Translations under genes and position numbers: made by a program
Shown: positions 1 to 8,913 of the stretch, piece after piece
How the letters are laid out: each line of letters starts with the position of its first letter
Numbering within the stretch: the stretch's first letter is position 1
Notes under the pieces: model-generated
Seen by the model: the letters and a program-made list of their open reading frames with translations, nothing else
What the model was told of the DNA's origin: nothing
Databases searched by the model: none
Assembly (NCBI GenBank): GCA_965204695.1
Contig: OZ242007.1
Coordinates: forward strand, 558,001 to 622,000
DNA from: JAHEKD01 sp965204695
Lineage (GTDB): Bacteria > Pseudomonadota > Gammaproteobacteria > Arenicellales > JAHEKD01
DNA length: 64,000 nucleotides
Direction of reading: 5' to 3'

Positions 1-999
1 TACATCTAGAGCACCTCTAAAAATATAAGGAAAACACAGAACGTTATTAACCTGATTCGGATAGTCTGAACGACCGGTAGCAATAATCGCATTGGGCCTG
101 ACTGCTCTCGCTTGTTCCGGCATAATCTCCGGCACAGGATTCGACAAAGCCAAAATAACCGGTTGTTCTGCCATTTTCTCCACCATTTCAGGTTTTAAGG
201 CACCGGCTTTGGAACAACCTAAGAAAATTTCCGCTCCTTCAATGGCATCCATTAATGTTCGAGCATCTGTGTTATTAGAATAGCCTTGTTTGTATTTGTC
301 CATACCCTCTTCACGGCCTTGATATATCACCCCACGACTATCACAGACAATAATATTCTCTTTTTTCATACCTAAAGAGACTAACAAGTTCAAGCATGCA
401 AGAGCTGCAGCACCCGCTCCGGAACAAACCAGTTTTACTTCTTCAAAAGATTTATTAATCAGTCTAAGACTATTCATTACAGCCGTGGCAACAATTATGG
501 CCGTACCATGCTGATCATCATGAAACACGGGGATATTCATTCGCTCACGCAATGATTCTTCCACTTCAAAACATTCCGGCGCTTTTATGTCTTCCAAGTT
601 AATACCGCCGAAAGTGGGCTCCAGACTGGCGACGATTTCAATTAATTTTTTTGGGTCACGCTCATCGACTTCAATATCGAAGACATCAACGCCAGCAAAT
701 TTCTTGAATAAAACTGCCTTACCTTCCATCACCGGCTTTGAGGCTAACGGACCAATTTGACCAAGACCAAGTACAGCAGTGCCATTAGAAACCACACCAA
801 CCAGGTTACCACGCGCTGTATAGTCACTGGCCGTGACAGGATTCTCAGCAATTTCCTCACAGGCAGCGGCCACCCCAGGTGAATAGGCTAATGACAAATC
901 ATGCTGAGTGGCCATTGGCTTGGTTGCTTGAATTTGTAATTTACCCTTTGGCTCAGCGCGGTGATAATCAAGCGCCTTTTGTTTTAAATCCTGCTCCAT
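1..999 (-). CDS. maeB: NADP-dependent malic enzyme, N-terminal part (runs off the left edge)
   Basis: Oxidative decarboxylation of malate to pyruvate with NADP reduction, in the cytoplasm. The 333 codons visible from the ATG at 999 give the malic-enzyme domain and the start of the NAD-binding domain: ATQHDLSLAYSPGVA near residue 30, FHDDQHGTAI near 165, the Rossmann turn SGAGAAALACL near 195 and TGRSDYPNQVNN near 315. The start and these blocks match the long MaeB type, which normally carries a phosphotransacetylase-like C-terminal domain; that part is outside the window, so the long form is inferred. An AAGGA ribosome binding site sits upstream of the ATG. It is separated from rplQ by a terminator, so it is probably a separate unit. 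Confidence 0.93.
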   Translation of the reverse strand, partial: MEQDLKQKALDYHRAEPKGKLQIQATKPMATQHDLSLAYSPGVAAACEEIAENPVTASDYTARGNLVGVVSNGTAVLGLGQIGPLASKPVMEGKAVLFKKFAGVDVFDIEVDERDPKKLIEIVASLEPTFGGINLEDIKAPECFEVEESLRERMNIPVFHDDQHGTAIIVATAVMNSLRLINKSFEEVKLVCSGAGAAALACLNLLVSLGMKKENIIVCDSRGVIYQGREEGMDKYKQGYSNNTDARTLMDAIEGAEIFLGCSKAGALKPEMVEKMAEQPVILALSNPVPEIMPEQARAVRPNAIIATGRSDYPNQVNNVLCFPYIFRGALDV

Positions 1000-1069
1000 A
1001 TTCAATCCTTAAACTATCTCTTGTAAATCAATTTTAGCTTGTTAATAAAGTTTTTACCGCTATAAATAC

Positions 1070-1097
1070 AAAAGCCGCACAATCTGTGCGGCTTTTT
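1070..1097 (-). terminator. Hairpin terminator after rplQ
   Basis: An 11-bp perfect stem (AAAAGCCGCAC at 1070-1080 with GTGCGGCTTTT at 1086-1096) around a 5-nt loop. It lies between the rplQ stop and maeB and would end the long ribosomal protein transcript. The T-run on the minus strand is short (TTTT then GTATTTATA), so termination may be partial; on the plus strand the tail is TTTTT. Confidence 0.8.
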
Positions 1098-1125
1098 AAT
1101 CCTAGCATTCGTTCAAATACAATGA

Positions 1126-1527
1126 CTATTCTTCATCTGTCTCAATTTCTTCCAAGGCCGTTGGATCCATCGCTCCATCGACTAACTGAACATAAGCCAT
1201 AGGTGCATTGTCACCAGGACGGTTACCACACTTTAAGATACGCAAATAACCACCAGGACGATCTTTATAACGCTCACCAAGTTCATTAAACAACTTCGAA
1301 ACCGCATCTTTATTACGTAATCTAGAGAATGCTAAGCGACGATTTGCTACTGAACCTTCTTTAGATAAAGTGATCAAAGGCTCAGCTACACGTCTAAGCT
1401 CTTTTGCTTTGGGTAAAGTCGTTTTGATCTGCTCGTGCATAAACAGAGAGCTAGCCATGTTTCTAAACATGGCATCTCTATGCGAGCTGGTTCGATTTAG
1501 CTTACGTCCTGATTTTCCATGACGCAT
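1126..1527 (-). CDS. rplQ: 50S ribosomal protein bL17
   Basis: Large-subunit protein near the peptide exit tunnel. The 133 residues begin MRHGKSGRKLNRTSSHR, the diagnostic bL17 start, and carry the LPKAKELRRVAEPLITL block. It is slightly longer than the E. coli protein (127) because of an acidic tail ending in ETDEE. It is the last gene of the alpha cluster, 20 nt after rpoA, and is followed by a hairpin terminator, so its expression depends on the long upstream transcript. Confidence 0.98.
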   Translation of the reverse strand: MRHGKSGRKLNRTSSHRDAMFRNMASSLFMHEQIKTTLPKAKELRRVAEPLITLSKEGSVANRRLAFSRLRNKDAVSKLFNELGERYKDRPGGYLRILKCGNRPGDNAPMAYVQLVDGAMDPTALEEIETDEE

Positions 1528-1547
1528 GATGAATACTCCTGTGAATC

Positions 1548-2534
1548 TTACTTATCACCAGGCTGGCGAATTAACGCCGGTGGCCAGTTTTCCAAAATTG
1601 TTCCAAGTGCTAAACCACGCTCTTGTAACACATCTTTAATCTCATTAAGTGATTTTTTACCCAGATTTGGAGTCTTTAATAATTCAACTTCAGTACGTTG
1701 AACTAAATCACCAATGTAATAAATATTTTCTGCTTTCAAACAATTCGCCGAACGTACAGTTAATTCAAGATCATCCACTGGACGTATCAATACCGGATCA
1801 ATTTCCGGCTCATCAACATTCTGGGTTTCTTGAGCAATTTGCTTAAGATCGACAAATACTGAAATCTGATCATGCAATATTGTTGCCGCGCGTTTGATCG
1901 CACTTTCTGGGTCAATCGTACCGTCAGTTTTCATTTCGATAATCAACTTATCAAGGTCGGTGCGCTGCTCTACACGGGCATTTTCAACAGAATAGGTCAC
2001 TTCTAATACCGGGCTAAATGAAGCATCCAGTTTCATTGCACCAATAGTTTTGTTCTCACCGGACTTATCCATCTCAGCAACACGGTAACCACGTCCCTTT
2101 TCGACTTTGATTTCCATTTCCAACTTGGCATCATCAGATAAATGCGCTAAGACGAAATCAGGGTTAACGATCTCAACATCGTGCTCCAGCTGAAAATCGC
2201 CAGCCGTTAATTTGCCTGGTCCCTGCTTATTGATTTTAAGTACAGCTTCTTCTTTTTCATGAAGTTGAATGGCGACATTCTTAAGATTCATTAATAAATC
2301 AATAACGTCTTCCTGTACGCCTTCAATAGTGGTGTACTCATGTAATACACCATCAATCCGCACCTCAGTGACTGCACAACCAGGCATGGAAGAAAGTAGA
2401 ATTCGACGCAACGCATTTCCTAAAGTATAGCCAAATCCGCGCTCAAGTGGTTCTAAAGCAACTTTGGCACGAGTACCGTCTGATTTTACATCGACAATAC
2501 GAGGTTTCAGGAAATCAGCAATAGTATCTGTCAT
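1548..2534 (-). CDS. rpoA: RNA polymerase alpha subunit
   Basis: Dimerises to start RNA polymerase assembly and contacts UP elements and activators. The 328 residues show the N-terminal domain (about 1-235, with GFGYTLGNALRRILLSSMPG near 33) and the C-terminal domain (about 250-328), which holds LTVRSANCLKAENI, the segment with the DNA-contacting arginine equivalent to E. coli R265. It sits 45 nt after rpsD and 20 nt before rplQ, the standard alpha operon order, so it is co-transcribed with ribosomal protein genes. Confidence 0.99.
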   Translation of the reverse strand: MTDTIADFLKPRIVDVKSDGTRAKVALEPLERGFGYTLGNALRRILLSSMPGCAVTEVRIDGVLHEYTTIEGVQEDVIDLLMNLKNVAIQLHEKEEAVLKINKQGPGKLTAGDFQLEHDVEIVNPDFVLAHLSDDAKLEMEIKVEKGRGYRVAEMDKSGENKTIGAMKLDASFSPVLEVTYSVENARVEQRTDLDKLIIEMKTDGTIDPESAIKRAATILHDQISVFVDLKQIAQETQNVDEPEIDPVLIRPVDDLELTVRSANCLKAENIYYIGDLVQRTEVELLKTPNLGKKSLNEIKDVLQERGLALGTILENWPPALIRQPGDK

Positions 2535-2579
2535 GTTAATCCTCGAGAATAACTCACGGGTTAAGGTTATATATGTTGA

Positions 2580-3203
2580 TTATTTAGAATAAAGGGCAAC
2601 AACCAGCGACTCATCAATATCTGCGGATAAGTCGCCTCGTTCAGGCTGAGATTTAAAAACACCTTTAACGTTTTTAACATCGACATCAACCCAATCTGGA
2701 AAACCAATTTGCTGCGCAATTTCTAAAGAAGCAGTTATACGTAGCTGCTTTTTGCTTTTCTCTCTAACTTCCACCTCATCACCAGCTTTGACCTGGTATG
2801 ACGGAATATTAACACGAGTACCGTTAACCATAATCGCATTATGGCTTACAAGTTGTCGCGCTTCTGCTCTTGTAACACCGTAACCCATTCGATAAACAAC
2901 GTTATCCAATCGGCTTTCCAGCAGTTTAAACAGGTTTTCACCCGTTGAGCCTTTGATTCGGGCCGCTTCATCATAATAGCTGCGGAACTGTTTTTCTAAA
3001 ATGCCATACATACGGCGCATTTTTTGCTTTTCACGTAACTGACTACCAAAAACAGTTACACGCCCAGGCCTGGCGCTTGCTTTTGCACCTGGAACACGTC
3101 CAACTCGACATTTTGATTCTAACGAACGCGCCGGACTTTTAAGAAAAAGGTCTGTGCCTTCTCTGCGAGCCAGTTTACAAGTTGGTCCTAAATATCTTGC
3201 CAT
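2580..3203 (-). CDS. rpsD: 30S ribosomal protein uS4
   Basis: Primary 16S rRNA binder that starts 30S assembly. The 207 residues begin MARYLGPTCKLARREG and carry the S4 RNA-binding domain at about 95-160 (RLDNVVYRMGYGVTRAEARQ). In E. coli this protein represses its own alpha operon by binding the rpsM leader; whether that holds here cannot be judged, because I saw no clear leader structure between rpmJ and rpsM. It lies 12 nt after rpsK. Confidence 0.98.
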   Translation of the reverse strand: MARYLGPTCKLARREGTDLFLKSPARSLESKCRVGRVPGAKASARPGRVTVFGSQLREKQKMRRMYGILEKQFRSYYDEAARIKGSTGENLFKLLESRLDNVVYRMGYGVTRAEARQLVSHNAIMVNGTRVNIPSYQVKAGDEVEVREKSKKQLRITASLEIAQQIGFPDWVDVDVKNVKGVFKSQPERGDLSADIDESLVVALYSK

Positions 3204-3215
3204 AATAATTCCGAA

Positions 3216-3602
3216 TTAAACTCGACGTTTTTTTGGTGGACGACAACCATTATGAGGAATAGGTGTCACATCCGTAATACTGGAAATCTCTAATCCTAAG
3301 GCATTTAATGCACGCACCGCAGATTCACGGCCAGGGCCAGGGCCTTTGATGCGAACTTCGACATTCTTAAGGCCGTATTCCATAGCTACTTTACCGCAGT
3401 TTTCAGCAGCAACCTGAGCTGCAAATGGTGTGCTTTTACGCGAACCACGGAAACCGGCTCCGCCAGCAGTGGCCCAGCTCAAAGCATTACCGTGGCGATC
3501 AGTAATGGAAATTATGGTATTGTTGAAAGAAGCGTGCACATGGGCGATACCATCAACTACATGCTTTTTAACCTTAGATTTTTTTGATCCTGCTTTAGCC
3601 AT
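3216..3602 (-). CDS. rpsK: 30S ribosomal protein uS11
   Basis: Platform protein of the small subunit, near the mRNA exit. The 128 residues hold the family blocks IAHVHASFNNTIISITD (about 19-35) and the C-terminal DVTPIPHNGCRPPKKRRV. The gene begins 5 nt after the rpsM stop, so the two are translated from one message within the alpha cluster. Length and sequence are ordinary for Gammaproteobacteria. Confidence 0.98.
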   Translation of the reverse strand: MAKAGSKKSKVKKHVVDGIAHVHASFNNTIISITDRHGNALSWATAGGAGFRGSRKSTPFAAQVAAENCGKVAMEYGLKNVEVRIKGPGPGRESAVRALNALGLEISSITDVTPIPHNGCRPPKKRRV

Positions 3603-3607
3603 TTGAA

Positions 3608-3964
3608 TTACCTTTTGATTGGTCTGCGTGGACCTTTGCGAGTTCTTGCATTAGTCGATGTGCGTTGACCTCGAACAGGCAATCCACGACGATGACGTAA
3701 CCCGCGATAATTACCCATATCCATCAATCGCTTGATGTTCATTGATACTTCACGTCGTAAGTCACCCTCAACCTGATATTGAGCAACACTTTGACGCAAT
3801 TGGTCAGCTTGTTCCTCAGTCAAATCTTTGACTTTAGTCTGGCGATTAAGACTAATCGATTCACAAATATCCTGTGCCGTATGACGGCCAATGCCATAAA
3901 TAGAGGTCAGTGCGATCTCTATATGTTTGTTAGCAGGTAAATTTATACCGGCAATTCGAGCCAC
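3608..3964 (-). CDS. rpsM: 30S ribosomal protein uS13
   Basis: Head protein of the small subunit that contacts the P-site tRNA and the large subunit. The 118 residues show MARIAGINLPANKHIEIALT at the start, the helix-two-turn-helix IYGIGRHTAQ near 23-32, and the basic tail RTSTNARTRKGPRRPIKR. It is the first gene of the alpha cluster, 86 nt downstream of rpmJ; in E. coli the S4 translational operator lies in the equivalent gap. Confidence 0.98.
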   Translation of the reverse strand: MARIAGINLPANKHIEIALTSIYGIGRHTAQDICESISLNRQTKVKDLTEEQADQLRQSVAQYQVEGDLRREVSMNIKRLMDMGNYRGLRHRRGLPVRGQRTSTNARTRKGPRRPIKR

Positions 3965-4050
3965 TTGTGTTGTCTCCGCTTAAGTTTTCAAAAAGCGCGT
4001 AAGGATACCGTTTTTATCGCTTGTTTTCAATAGCTTACAAGCGATTTTGA

Positions 4051-4164
4051 CTAGCCTTGACGCTGTTTATGTTTAGGATCTGAGCAGATCACCCGGACCT
4101 GGCCATTACGTCTAATGACCCTACAATTTCTGCATAATCTTTTTACTGATGCTCTTACTTTCAT
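4051..4164 (-). CDS. rpmJ: 50S ribosomal protein bL36
   Basis: A 37-residue zinc-ribbon protein of the large subunit. Translating from the ATG at 4164 gives MKVRASVKRLCRNCRVI followed by RRNGQVRVICSDPKHKQRQG. The four zinc ligands C11, C14, C27 and H32 are all present, so this is the zinc-binding (C+) form. It sits 22 nt after secY, its normal place at the end of the spc cluster. No second, zinc-free L36 copy is in the window. Confidence 0.96.
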   Translation of the reverse strand: MKVRASVKRLCRNCRVIRRNGQVRVICSDPKHKQRQG

Positions 4165-4186
4165 GCTATTTCTCCAACAATTGATC

Positions 4187-5530
4187 TTAGCGGGTCATTC
4201 CAAGACCACCCCCGGTTAAGGAGGATTTTTTCATTAAACTTTCGTACTGGCGTGACATTAAATAGGATTGCACTTGTGCCATCAAGTCCATGATCACCAC
4301 CACAATTATTAATAACGATGTACCACCGAAATAAAAAGGCACATTCCATTTCACAATTAAAAATTCAGGTATCAGACAAACCAGCGTTAAATAGGCTGCC
4401 CCGACTAAAGTCAGCTTAGACACGACATTATCAATATAGTTAGCAGTTTGAGCACCCGGACGAATACCTGGTATAAAGGCACCTGATTTCTTCAAATTGT
4501 CTGCGATATCTTTAGGATTAAAGATTAATGCTGTATAGAAAAAGCAGAAAAAGATAATCATAAAGGCGTAAATCAATACGTATAACGGTTGCCCAGGAGC
4601 CAACAAAGTTGAAATATCAGCCAACCATCCCATGCCTTCACTGCGACCAAACCAGTTACCCAAGGTGGCAGGAAATAAAATCAAGCTTGAAGCAAAAATT
4701 GGAGGGATAACACCAGCCATATTAAGCTTCAATGGCAGAAAACTGCTTTGACCCTGTACCATTTTGCGGCCCTGTTGCCGCTTGGCATAATTAACGGTAA
4801 TACGCCGTTGGCCCCGTTCCACGAATACAACGAAATAAGTGACCGCAATAGCACCTACAAACAAGGCAATGACACCTAGAGACGAAAAGGCGCCAGTACG
4901 TGCTAATTCTAATGTTCCACCGACTGCAGCAGGTAAGCCCGCCACGATACTACAAAAGATGATTAATGATATGCCGTTACCTATGCCACGTTCTGTAATT
5001 TGCTCACCTAACCAGACCAAAAACATGGTGCCAGCCACTAATGAAGCTACTGTGGTTAATTTGAAGCTTAACCCTGTAACTAATACAACGGGCGCGCCGT
5101 TAACCTGTTGAGATTGAATTGCTACCGCGATGCCTAAGGCCTGGAATCCAGCTAAAAATAATGTACCGTAACGTGTGTATTGGGCAATTTTGCGACGTCC
5201 TGCTTCCCCTTCTTTTTTCATTTGCTCAAGAGTCGGTACAACCGTCGACATCATTTGCATGATGATTGAGGCTGAAATATAAGGCATGACACCTAAAGCT
5301 AAAACTGATAACCGCTGCAAGGCACCACCGGAAAACATATTAAATACGTCAAGGATTGAACCCCTTGTCTGCTCAAATAAAGCGGCAACAGCGGCTGGAT
5401 CGACACCCGGGACAGGGACGTGAGTACCAAATCGATAGACGAGCAAAGCCCCCAGCATAAATAGAATACGCTGTCTCAATTCAGACATTTGTCCCATTGA
5501 AGAAAAGGTTTTGCCGCCGGCTTTGGCCAT
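4187..5530 (-). CDS. secY: Protein translocase channel subunit SecY
   Basis: Central pore of the Sec translocon in the inner membrane, working with SecE (also in this window) and SecG. The 447 residues give ten hydrophobic segments; family blocks include FGTHVPVPGVD near 34, the plug-region SGGALQRLSVLALGVMPYI near 67 and the cytoplasmic loop KRQQGRKMVQGQSSFLPLKL near 255. The ATG overlaps the rplO stop by one base (TAATG), so translation is coupled. Length is normal for Proteobacteria. Confidence 0.98.
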   Translation of the reverse strand: MAKAGGKTFSSMGQMSELRQRILFMLGALLVYRFGTHVPVPGVDPAAVAALFEQTRGSILDVFNMFSGGALQRLSVLALGVMPYISASIIMQMMSTVVPTLEQMKKEGEAGRRKIAQYTRYGTLFLAGFQALGIAVAIQSQQVNGAPVVLVTGLSFKLTTVASLVAGTMFLVWLGEQITERGIGNGISLIIFCSIVAGLPAAVGGTLELARTGAFSSLGVIALFVGAIAVTYFVVFVERGQRRITVNYAKRQQGRKMVQGQSSFLPLKLNMAGVIPPIFASSLILFPATLGNWFGRSEGMGWLADISTLLAPGQPLYVLIYAFMIIFFCFFYTALIFNPKDIADNLKKSGAFIPGIRPGAQTANYIDNVVSKLTLVGAAYLTLVCLIPEFLIVKWNVPFYFGGTSLLIIVVVIMDLMAQVQSYLMSRQYESLMKKSSLTGGGLGMTR

Positions 5531-5961
5531 TATTCTACCGAACCTCCCGCTGCTTCAATTGCAGCTTTAGCGCCAACAGTTGCTCGGACTGCTTTTAAGT
5601 TCACTGCCTTGGTAATTTCACCGCTGGCAATCACTTTTGCAGATTCGATGTTGTGTTTAATAATCCCGGCTTTTTTCAAGCTGATTAAATCAACCACATC
5701 ACCTTCAACTGAATTCAATTCGCTCAAACGCACTTGTGCTGTTTTAACGGATACTCGTGATGTAAAACCAAATTTTGGCAGGCGGCGTTGCAATGGCATT
5801 TGTCCACCTTCAAAACCAACTTTATGAAAACCGCCGGAACGTGATTTTTGACCTTTATGACCACGTCCTGCTGTCTTGCCGACGCCACTACCCGGACCAC
5901 GGCCAACACGTTTGCGATCTTTTTTAGCACCTTCGGCTGGTCTAAGCGTATTTAGTCTCAT
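5530..5961 (-). CDS. rplO: 50S ribosomal protein uL15
   Basis: Late-assembling large-subunit protein. The start at 5961 (MRLNTLRPAEGAKK, 143 residues) is chosen because it matches the family N-terminus and overlaps the rpmD stop codon by one base; a longer reading frame adds five non-homologous residues. The glycine-rich segment GRGPGSGVGKTAGRGHKGQ (about 22-40) is diagnostic. It overlaps secY by one base at its other end. Confidence 0.97.
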   Translation of the reverse strand: MRLNTLRPAEGAKKDRKRVGRGPGSGVGKTAGRGHKGQKSRSGGFHKVGFEGGQMPLQRRLPKFGFTSRVSVKTAQVRLSELNSVEGDVVDLISLKKAGIIKHNIESAKVIASGEITKAVNLKAVRATVGAKAAIEAAGGSVE

Positions 5962-6146
5962 TAGATCGACTCCCATTGAAGCAAATAATAAGCATGATTA
6001 ATCATGCCGCGGTTCTCAGGTGTGTCCAGCACTTCGACCGTTTGATGGATCCGGCGCAAGCCAAGACCGCGAACACAGGCCTGGTGCTTTTTACTGCGGC
6101 CATGGATGCTTTTAACAAGCTTAACCTTGATTTTTTTCTCTGCCAT
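5961..6146 (-). CDS. rpmD: 50S ribosomal protein uL30
   Basis: Small large-subunit protein. The 61 residues contain VKSIHGRSKKHQACVRGLGL and the RRIHQTVEVLDTPENRGMI block of bacterial L30. It lies 4 nt after rpsE, and its stop codon shares a base with the rplO start, so the trio rpsE-rpmD-rplO looks translationally coupled. Confidence 0.97.
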   Translation of the reverse strand: MAEKKIKVKLVKSIHGRSKKHQACVRGLGLRRIHQTVEVLDTPENRGMINHAYYLLQWESI

Positions 6147-6150
6147 TTGA

Positions 6151-6663
6151 CTAACCTAAAATTTCTTCGACAGTTTTTCCACGTTTGGCAGCCACTTGCT
6201 CTGGACTGACAGATTGCTTGAGCCCTTCAATAGTGGCATAAGCGACATTGACAGGATTGGTTGTGCCAATGACTTTGGCTAACACATTTTCTAAACCTAA
6301 CACTTCAAAAATCGCACGCATTGTACCACCTGCGATAATTCCAGTACCTTCAGACGCCGGACGCATTACCACAGAAGCCGCACCATGGCGACCAACAACA
6401 GGATAATGTAACGTTGTGTTGTTTAAATTGATTCTAACCATGTTGCGGCGCGCATTCTCCATTGCCTTTTGTACAGCAACTGGTACTTCACGCGCTTTAC
6501 CGCGGCCAACACCGACACGACCATTACCATCACCAACTACAGTTAATGCGGAAAAACCCATTAAACGGCCACCTTTAACAGTTTTGGCAACACGTCTAAC
6601 GCTAATCAAACGCTCCTGAGTTTCGTTTGACGATTGTGTTATTTCTCTACTCGTTACAGCCAT
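6151..6663 (-). CDS. rpsE: 30S ribosomal protein uS5
   Basis: Small-subunit protein that forms part of the mRNA entry channel and affects decoding accuracy. The 170 residues carry the S5 RNA-binding domain with RRVAKTVKGGRLMGFSAL near 23-40, and the C-terminal domain with ASEGTGIIAGGTMRAIFE near 108. The loop region around VKGGRLM has no obvious change of the kind linked to spectinomycin resistance in E. coli. It is 8 nt after rplR in the spc cluster. Confidence 0.98.
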   Translation of the reverse strand: MAVTSREITQSSNETQERLISVRRVAKTVKGGRLMGFSALTVVGDGNGRVGVGRGKAREVPVAVQKAMENARRNMVRINLNNTTLHYPVVGRHGAASVVMRPASEGTGIIAGGTMRAIFEVLGLENVLAKVIGTTNPVNVAYATIEGLKQSVSPEQVAAKRGKTVEEILG

Positions 6664-6671
6664 TATAACTC

Positions 6672-7028
6672 CTAACAGTTTAAGCCGCTTTCACGTGCGG
6701 CATCAGCTAATGCTTTAACACGGCCATGATAATGAAAACCACTACGATCAAAAGCAACATCTTCAATACCAGCTTGCTTTGCTTTTTCGGCAATTGCCTG
6801 GCCTACGGCTTTAGCTGCTTCAATATTGCCGCCATTTTTTATCTTGGCTTTGACTTCGGCTTGTAAAGTCGAAGCACTGGCCAACACCTTGCCATCATCA
6901 GCTGAAATCACCTGGGCATAAGTATGGCGTGGTGTGCGATGAACACACAACCTGTCTTTTTCTAAATGCCGAATACGTGCACGCGTTTTTCGCGCTCGTC
7001 TGACTCGACTCTGCTTTTTAGTTAACAT
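6672..7028 (-). CDS. rplR: 50S ribosomal protein uL18
   Basis: Binds 5S rRNA together with uL5 and bL25 in the central protuberance. The 118 residues start MLTKKQSRVRRARKTRAR, with HRTPRHTYAQVI near 30 and the conserved end FDRSGFHYHGRVKALADAAR. It follows rplF after 17 nt. Nothing unusual was seen. Confidence 0.98.
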   Translation of the reverse strand: MLTKKQSRVRRARKTRARIRHLEKDRLCVHRTPRHTYAQVISADDGKVLASASTLQAEVKAKIKNGGNIEAAKAVGQAIAEKAKQAGIEDVAFDRSGFHYHGRVKALADAARESGLNC

Positions 7029-7045
7029 AGCACTAAAACCTATAG

Positions 7046-7579
7046 TTATTTTTTCTTCGCTTGTTTGCGAATGACATGTTCATCTGAATAACGAACACCC
7101 TTGCCTTTATAGGGCTCTGGCGGACGAAAACGTCGAATTTCTGCAGCAACCTGACCAACCAGTTGTTTGTCTGCACCTTTGACAACGACTTCCGTTTGGC
7201 TAGGTGTTTCAATCGTAATACCCTCAGGTACATCATAAACAACAGGGTGTGAAAAACCCAAAGTTAAATTGAGTTTGTTACCTTGAGCTTGCGCACGATA
7301 ACCTACACCAATTATAGTCAACTTTTTCTCAAAGCCCTTAGACACACCCTCGACCATATTATTAAGAATCGAGCGCACTGTACCTGACATCGACTTGGCA
7401 TGCTTACTGTCATTTGCAGGCTCAAATGTTAACTGACCATCCTCTTGACCGATACGAACATCTCCAGTCAATGCAAAACTTAATTCGCCATTGGAGCCCT
7501 TAACAGTGACCTGTTCATCAGCGAGTTTGATTTCTACGCCGCTTGGAACAGTAACCGGATATTTTGCTATTCGAGACAT
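7046..7579 (-). CDS. rplF: 50S ribosomal protein uL6
   Basis: Large-subunit protein at the base of the L7/L12 stalk near the sarcin-ricin loop. The 177 residues contain two L6 domains; the second ends in the signature RFRPPEPYKGKGVRY near 154-168. It begins with MSRIAKYPVTVPSGVEIKL, the standard start, and is 11 nt after rpsH. Confidence 0.98.
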   Translation of the reverse strand: MSRIAKYPVTVPSGVEIKLADEQVTVKGSNGELSFALTGDVRIGQEDGQLTFEPANDSKHAKSMSGTVRSILNNMVEGVSKGFEKKLTIIGVGYRAQAQGNKLNLTLGFSHPVVYDVPEGITIETPSQTEVVVKGADKQLVGQVAAEIRRFRPPEPYKGKGVRYSDEHVIRKQAKKK

Positions 7580-7590
7580 ATCACTAATAC

Positions 7591-7986
7591 CTAGCTAACG
7601 ATACAAAGTAATTCACCGCCAACACCATTTTCCCGAGCGTTACGCCCAGTCACAATGCCCTTGGAAGTCGATACAATGGCCACACCAAGTCCATCCTTAA
7701 CTGATGGAAGATCCTCAGTACCAAAATACACACGACGACCGGGTTTACTAATACGTTTGATCATGTCAATAACAGGCTGACCTTGATAATACTTAAGATC
7801 AACCGTAATTGATTTCTTACCATCGGTTTCTGTTTCAGAATGACCATTGATATAACCCTCATCTTCAAGCACATTTAAAATTGAATGCTTGACCCTAGAG
7901 GCCGGGAAAGTCACCGTTTGCTTATGTGCTTTTAACGCATTGCGAATTTGCGTCAGCATGTCAGCGATTGGATCTGTCATTGCCAT
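7591..7986 (-). CDS. rpsH: 30S ribosomal protein uS8
   Basis: Primary 16S rRNA binder in the central domain; in E. coli it also represses the spc operon by binding the rplE region. The 131 residues show MAMTDPIADMLTQIRNA and the C-terminal STSKGIVTGRNARENGVGGELL. A start at the second Met (MTDPIADM) is also possible; the first is kept because E. coli has an equivalent N-terminus. Confidence 0.98.
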   Translation of the reverse strand: MAMTDPIADMLTQIRNALKAHKQTVTFPASRVKHSILNVLEDEGYINGHSETETDGKKSITVDLKYYQGQPVIDMIKRISKPGRRVYFGTEDLPSVKDGLGVAIVSTSKGIVTGRNARENGVGGELLCIVS

Positions 7987-8028
7987 GTTCTTAAACCTGA
8001 TCTACCATTGTTTATTGTAACTGGTTTG

Positions 8029-8334
8029 TCACCAACTTGATTTCACTACACCCGGCACCTGGCCACGCATAATTAATTCACGTAATTTATTGCGGCTTAA
8101 TCCGAATTTACGATAGTAGCCGCGAGGGCGACCTGTCAATACACAGCGATTACGCTGACGACAACGACTACCGTTAGGTGAAAGCTTTTGCAATTTAATC
8201 ATCGCATCCCAACGCTCATCATCCGACAAAGATTCGTCGATAATCTGAGCTTTTAATGCAGCGCGTTTTGCTGCATCGCGCTTGTTAATGCTTTTGCGTT
8301 TTGCTTCACGCGCAATCATGGATGTTTTAGCCAT
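8029..8334 (-). CDS. rpsN: 30S ribosomal protein uS14, zinc-free form
   Basis: Small-subunit head protein. The 101-residue length and the segment NRCVLTGRPRGYYRKFGLSR, without the CxxC pairs of the short form, mark this as the zinc-independent long type usual in Gammaproteobacteria. It begins one base after rplE ends and is followed by rpsH after 42 nt. Confidence 0.97.
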   Translation of the reverse strand: MAKTSMIAREAKRKSINKRDAAKRAALKAQIIDESLSDDERWDAMIKLQKLSPNGSRCRQRNRCVLTGRPRGYYRKFGLSRNKLRELIMRGQVPGVVKSSW

Positions 8335-8335
8335 A

Positions 8336-8890
8336 CTATTGAACCGTTTCTTTGTTTTTTAGTGGAAAACTAAAAGCTTGTAACAATGCTTTAGCCTCTT
8401 CGTCTGTCTTAGCTGTGGTAGTGATAGTGACATCTAAGCCACGAATGGCATCAATGTTATCGTAGTCAATTTCAGGGAATACAATTTGCTCTTTAAAACC
8501 AAAAGAGTAATTACCACGTCCATCAAATGATTTGTCATTTAAGCCACGAAAATCACGAATACGCGGTATTGCCACACTAACCAGACGATCTAAAAATTCA
8601 TACATACGTTGACGTCGTAATGTTACTTTGCAACCTATAGGCCAACCTTCACGAACTTTAAAACCAGCAATCGATTTACGTGCTAGGGTTTGCACCGGTT
8701 TTTGGCCACTGATTTGAGTTAAATCATTGGTCGCATTTTCCAATACTTTTTTATCACCAATCGCCTCACCTAAACCCATGTTCAATGAGATCTTAGTGAT
8801 TTTTGGCACTTGCATGGTATTTGCATAACCAAATTGCTCCATCAGTTGCGGAACAACTTTGTCACGATAATATTCTTGTAACCTAGCCAT
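8336..8890 (-). CDS. rplE: 50S ribosomal protein uL5
   Basis: 5S rRNA-binding protein that touches the P-site tRNA. The 184 residues begin MARLQEYYRDKVVPQLMEQF and include KSIAGFKVREGWPIGCKVTLRR (shown here only as the KVREGWPIGCKVTLR core near 70-85) and FDGRGNYSFGFKEQ near 122. In E. coli the S8 repressor site of the spc operon lies near the start of this gene. It is 23 nt after rplX. Confidence 0.98.
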   Translation of the reverse strand: MARLQEYYRDKVVPQLMEQFGYANTMQVPKITKISLNMGLGEAIGDKKVLENATNDLTQISGQKPVQTLARKSIAGFKVREGWPIGCKVTLRRQRMYEFLDRLVSVAIPRIRDFRGLNDKSFDGRGNYSFGFKEQIVFPEIDYDNIDAIRGLDVTITTTAKTDEEAKALLQAFSFPLKNKETVQ

Positions 8891-8913
8891 CTTAATATCT
8901 CTTAAGCGTTCTG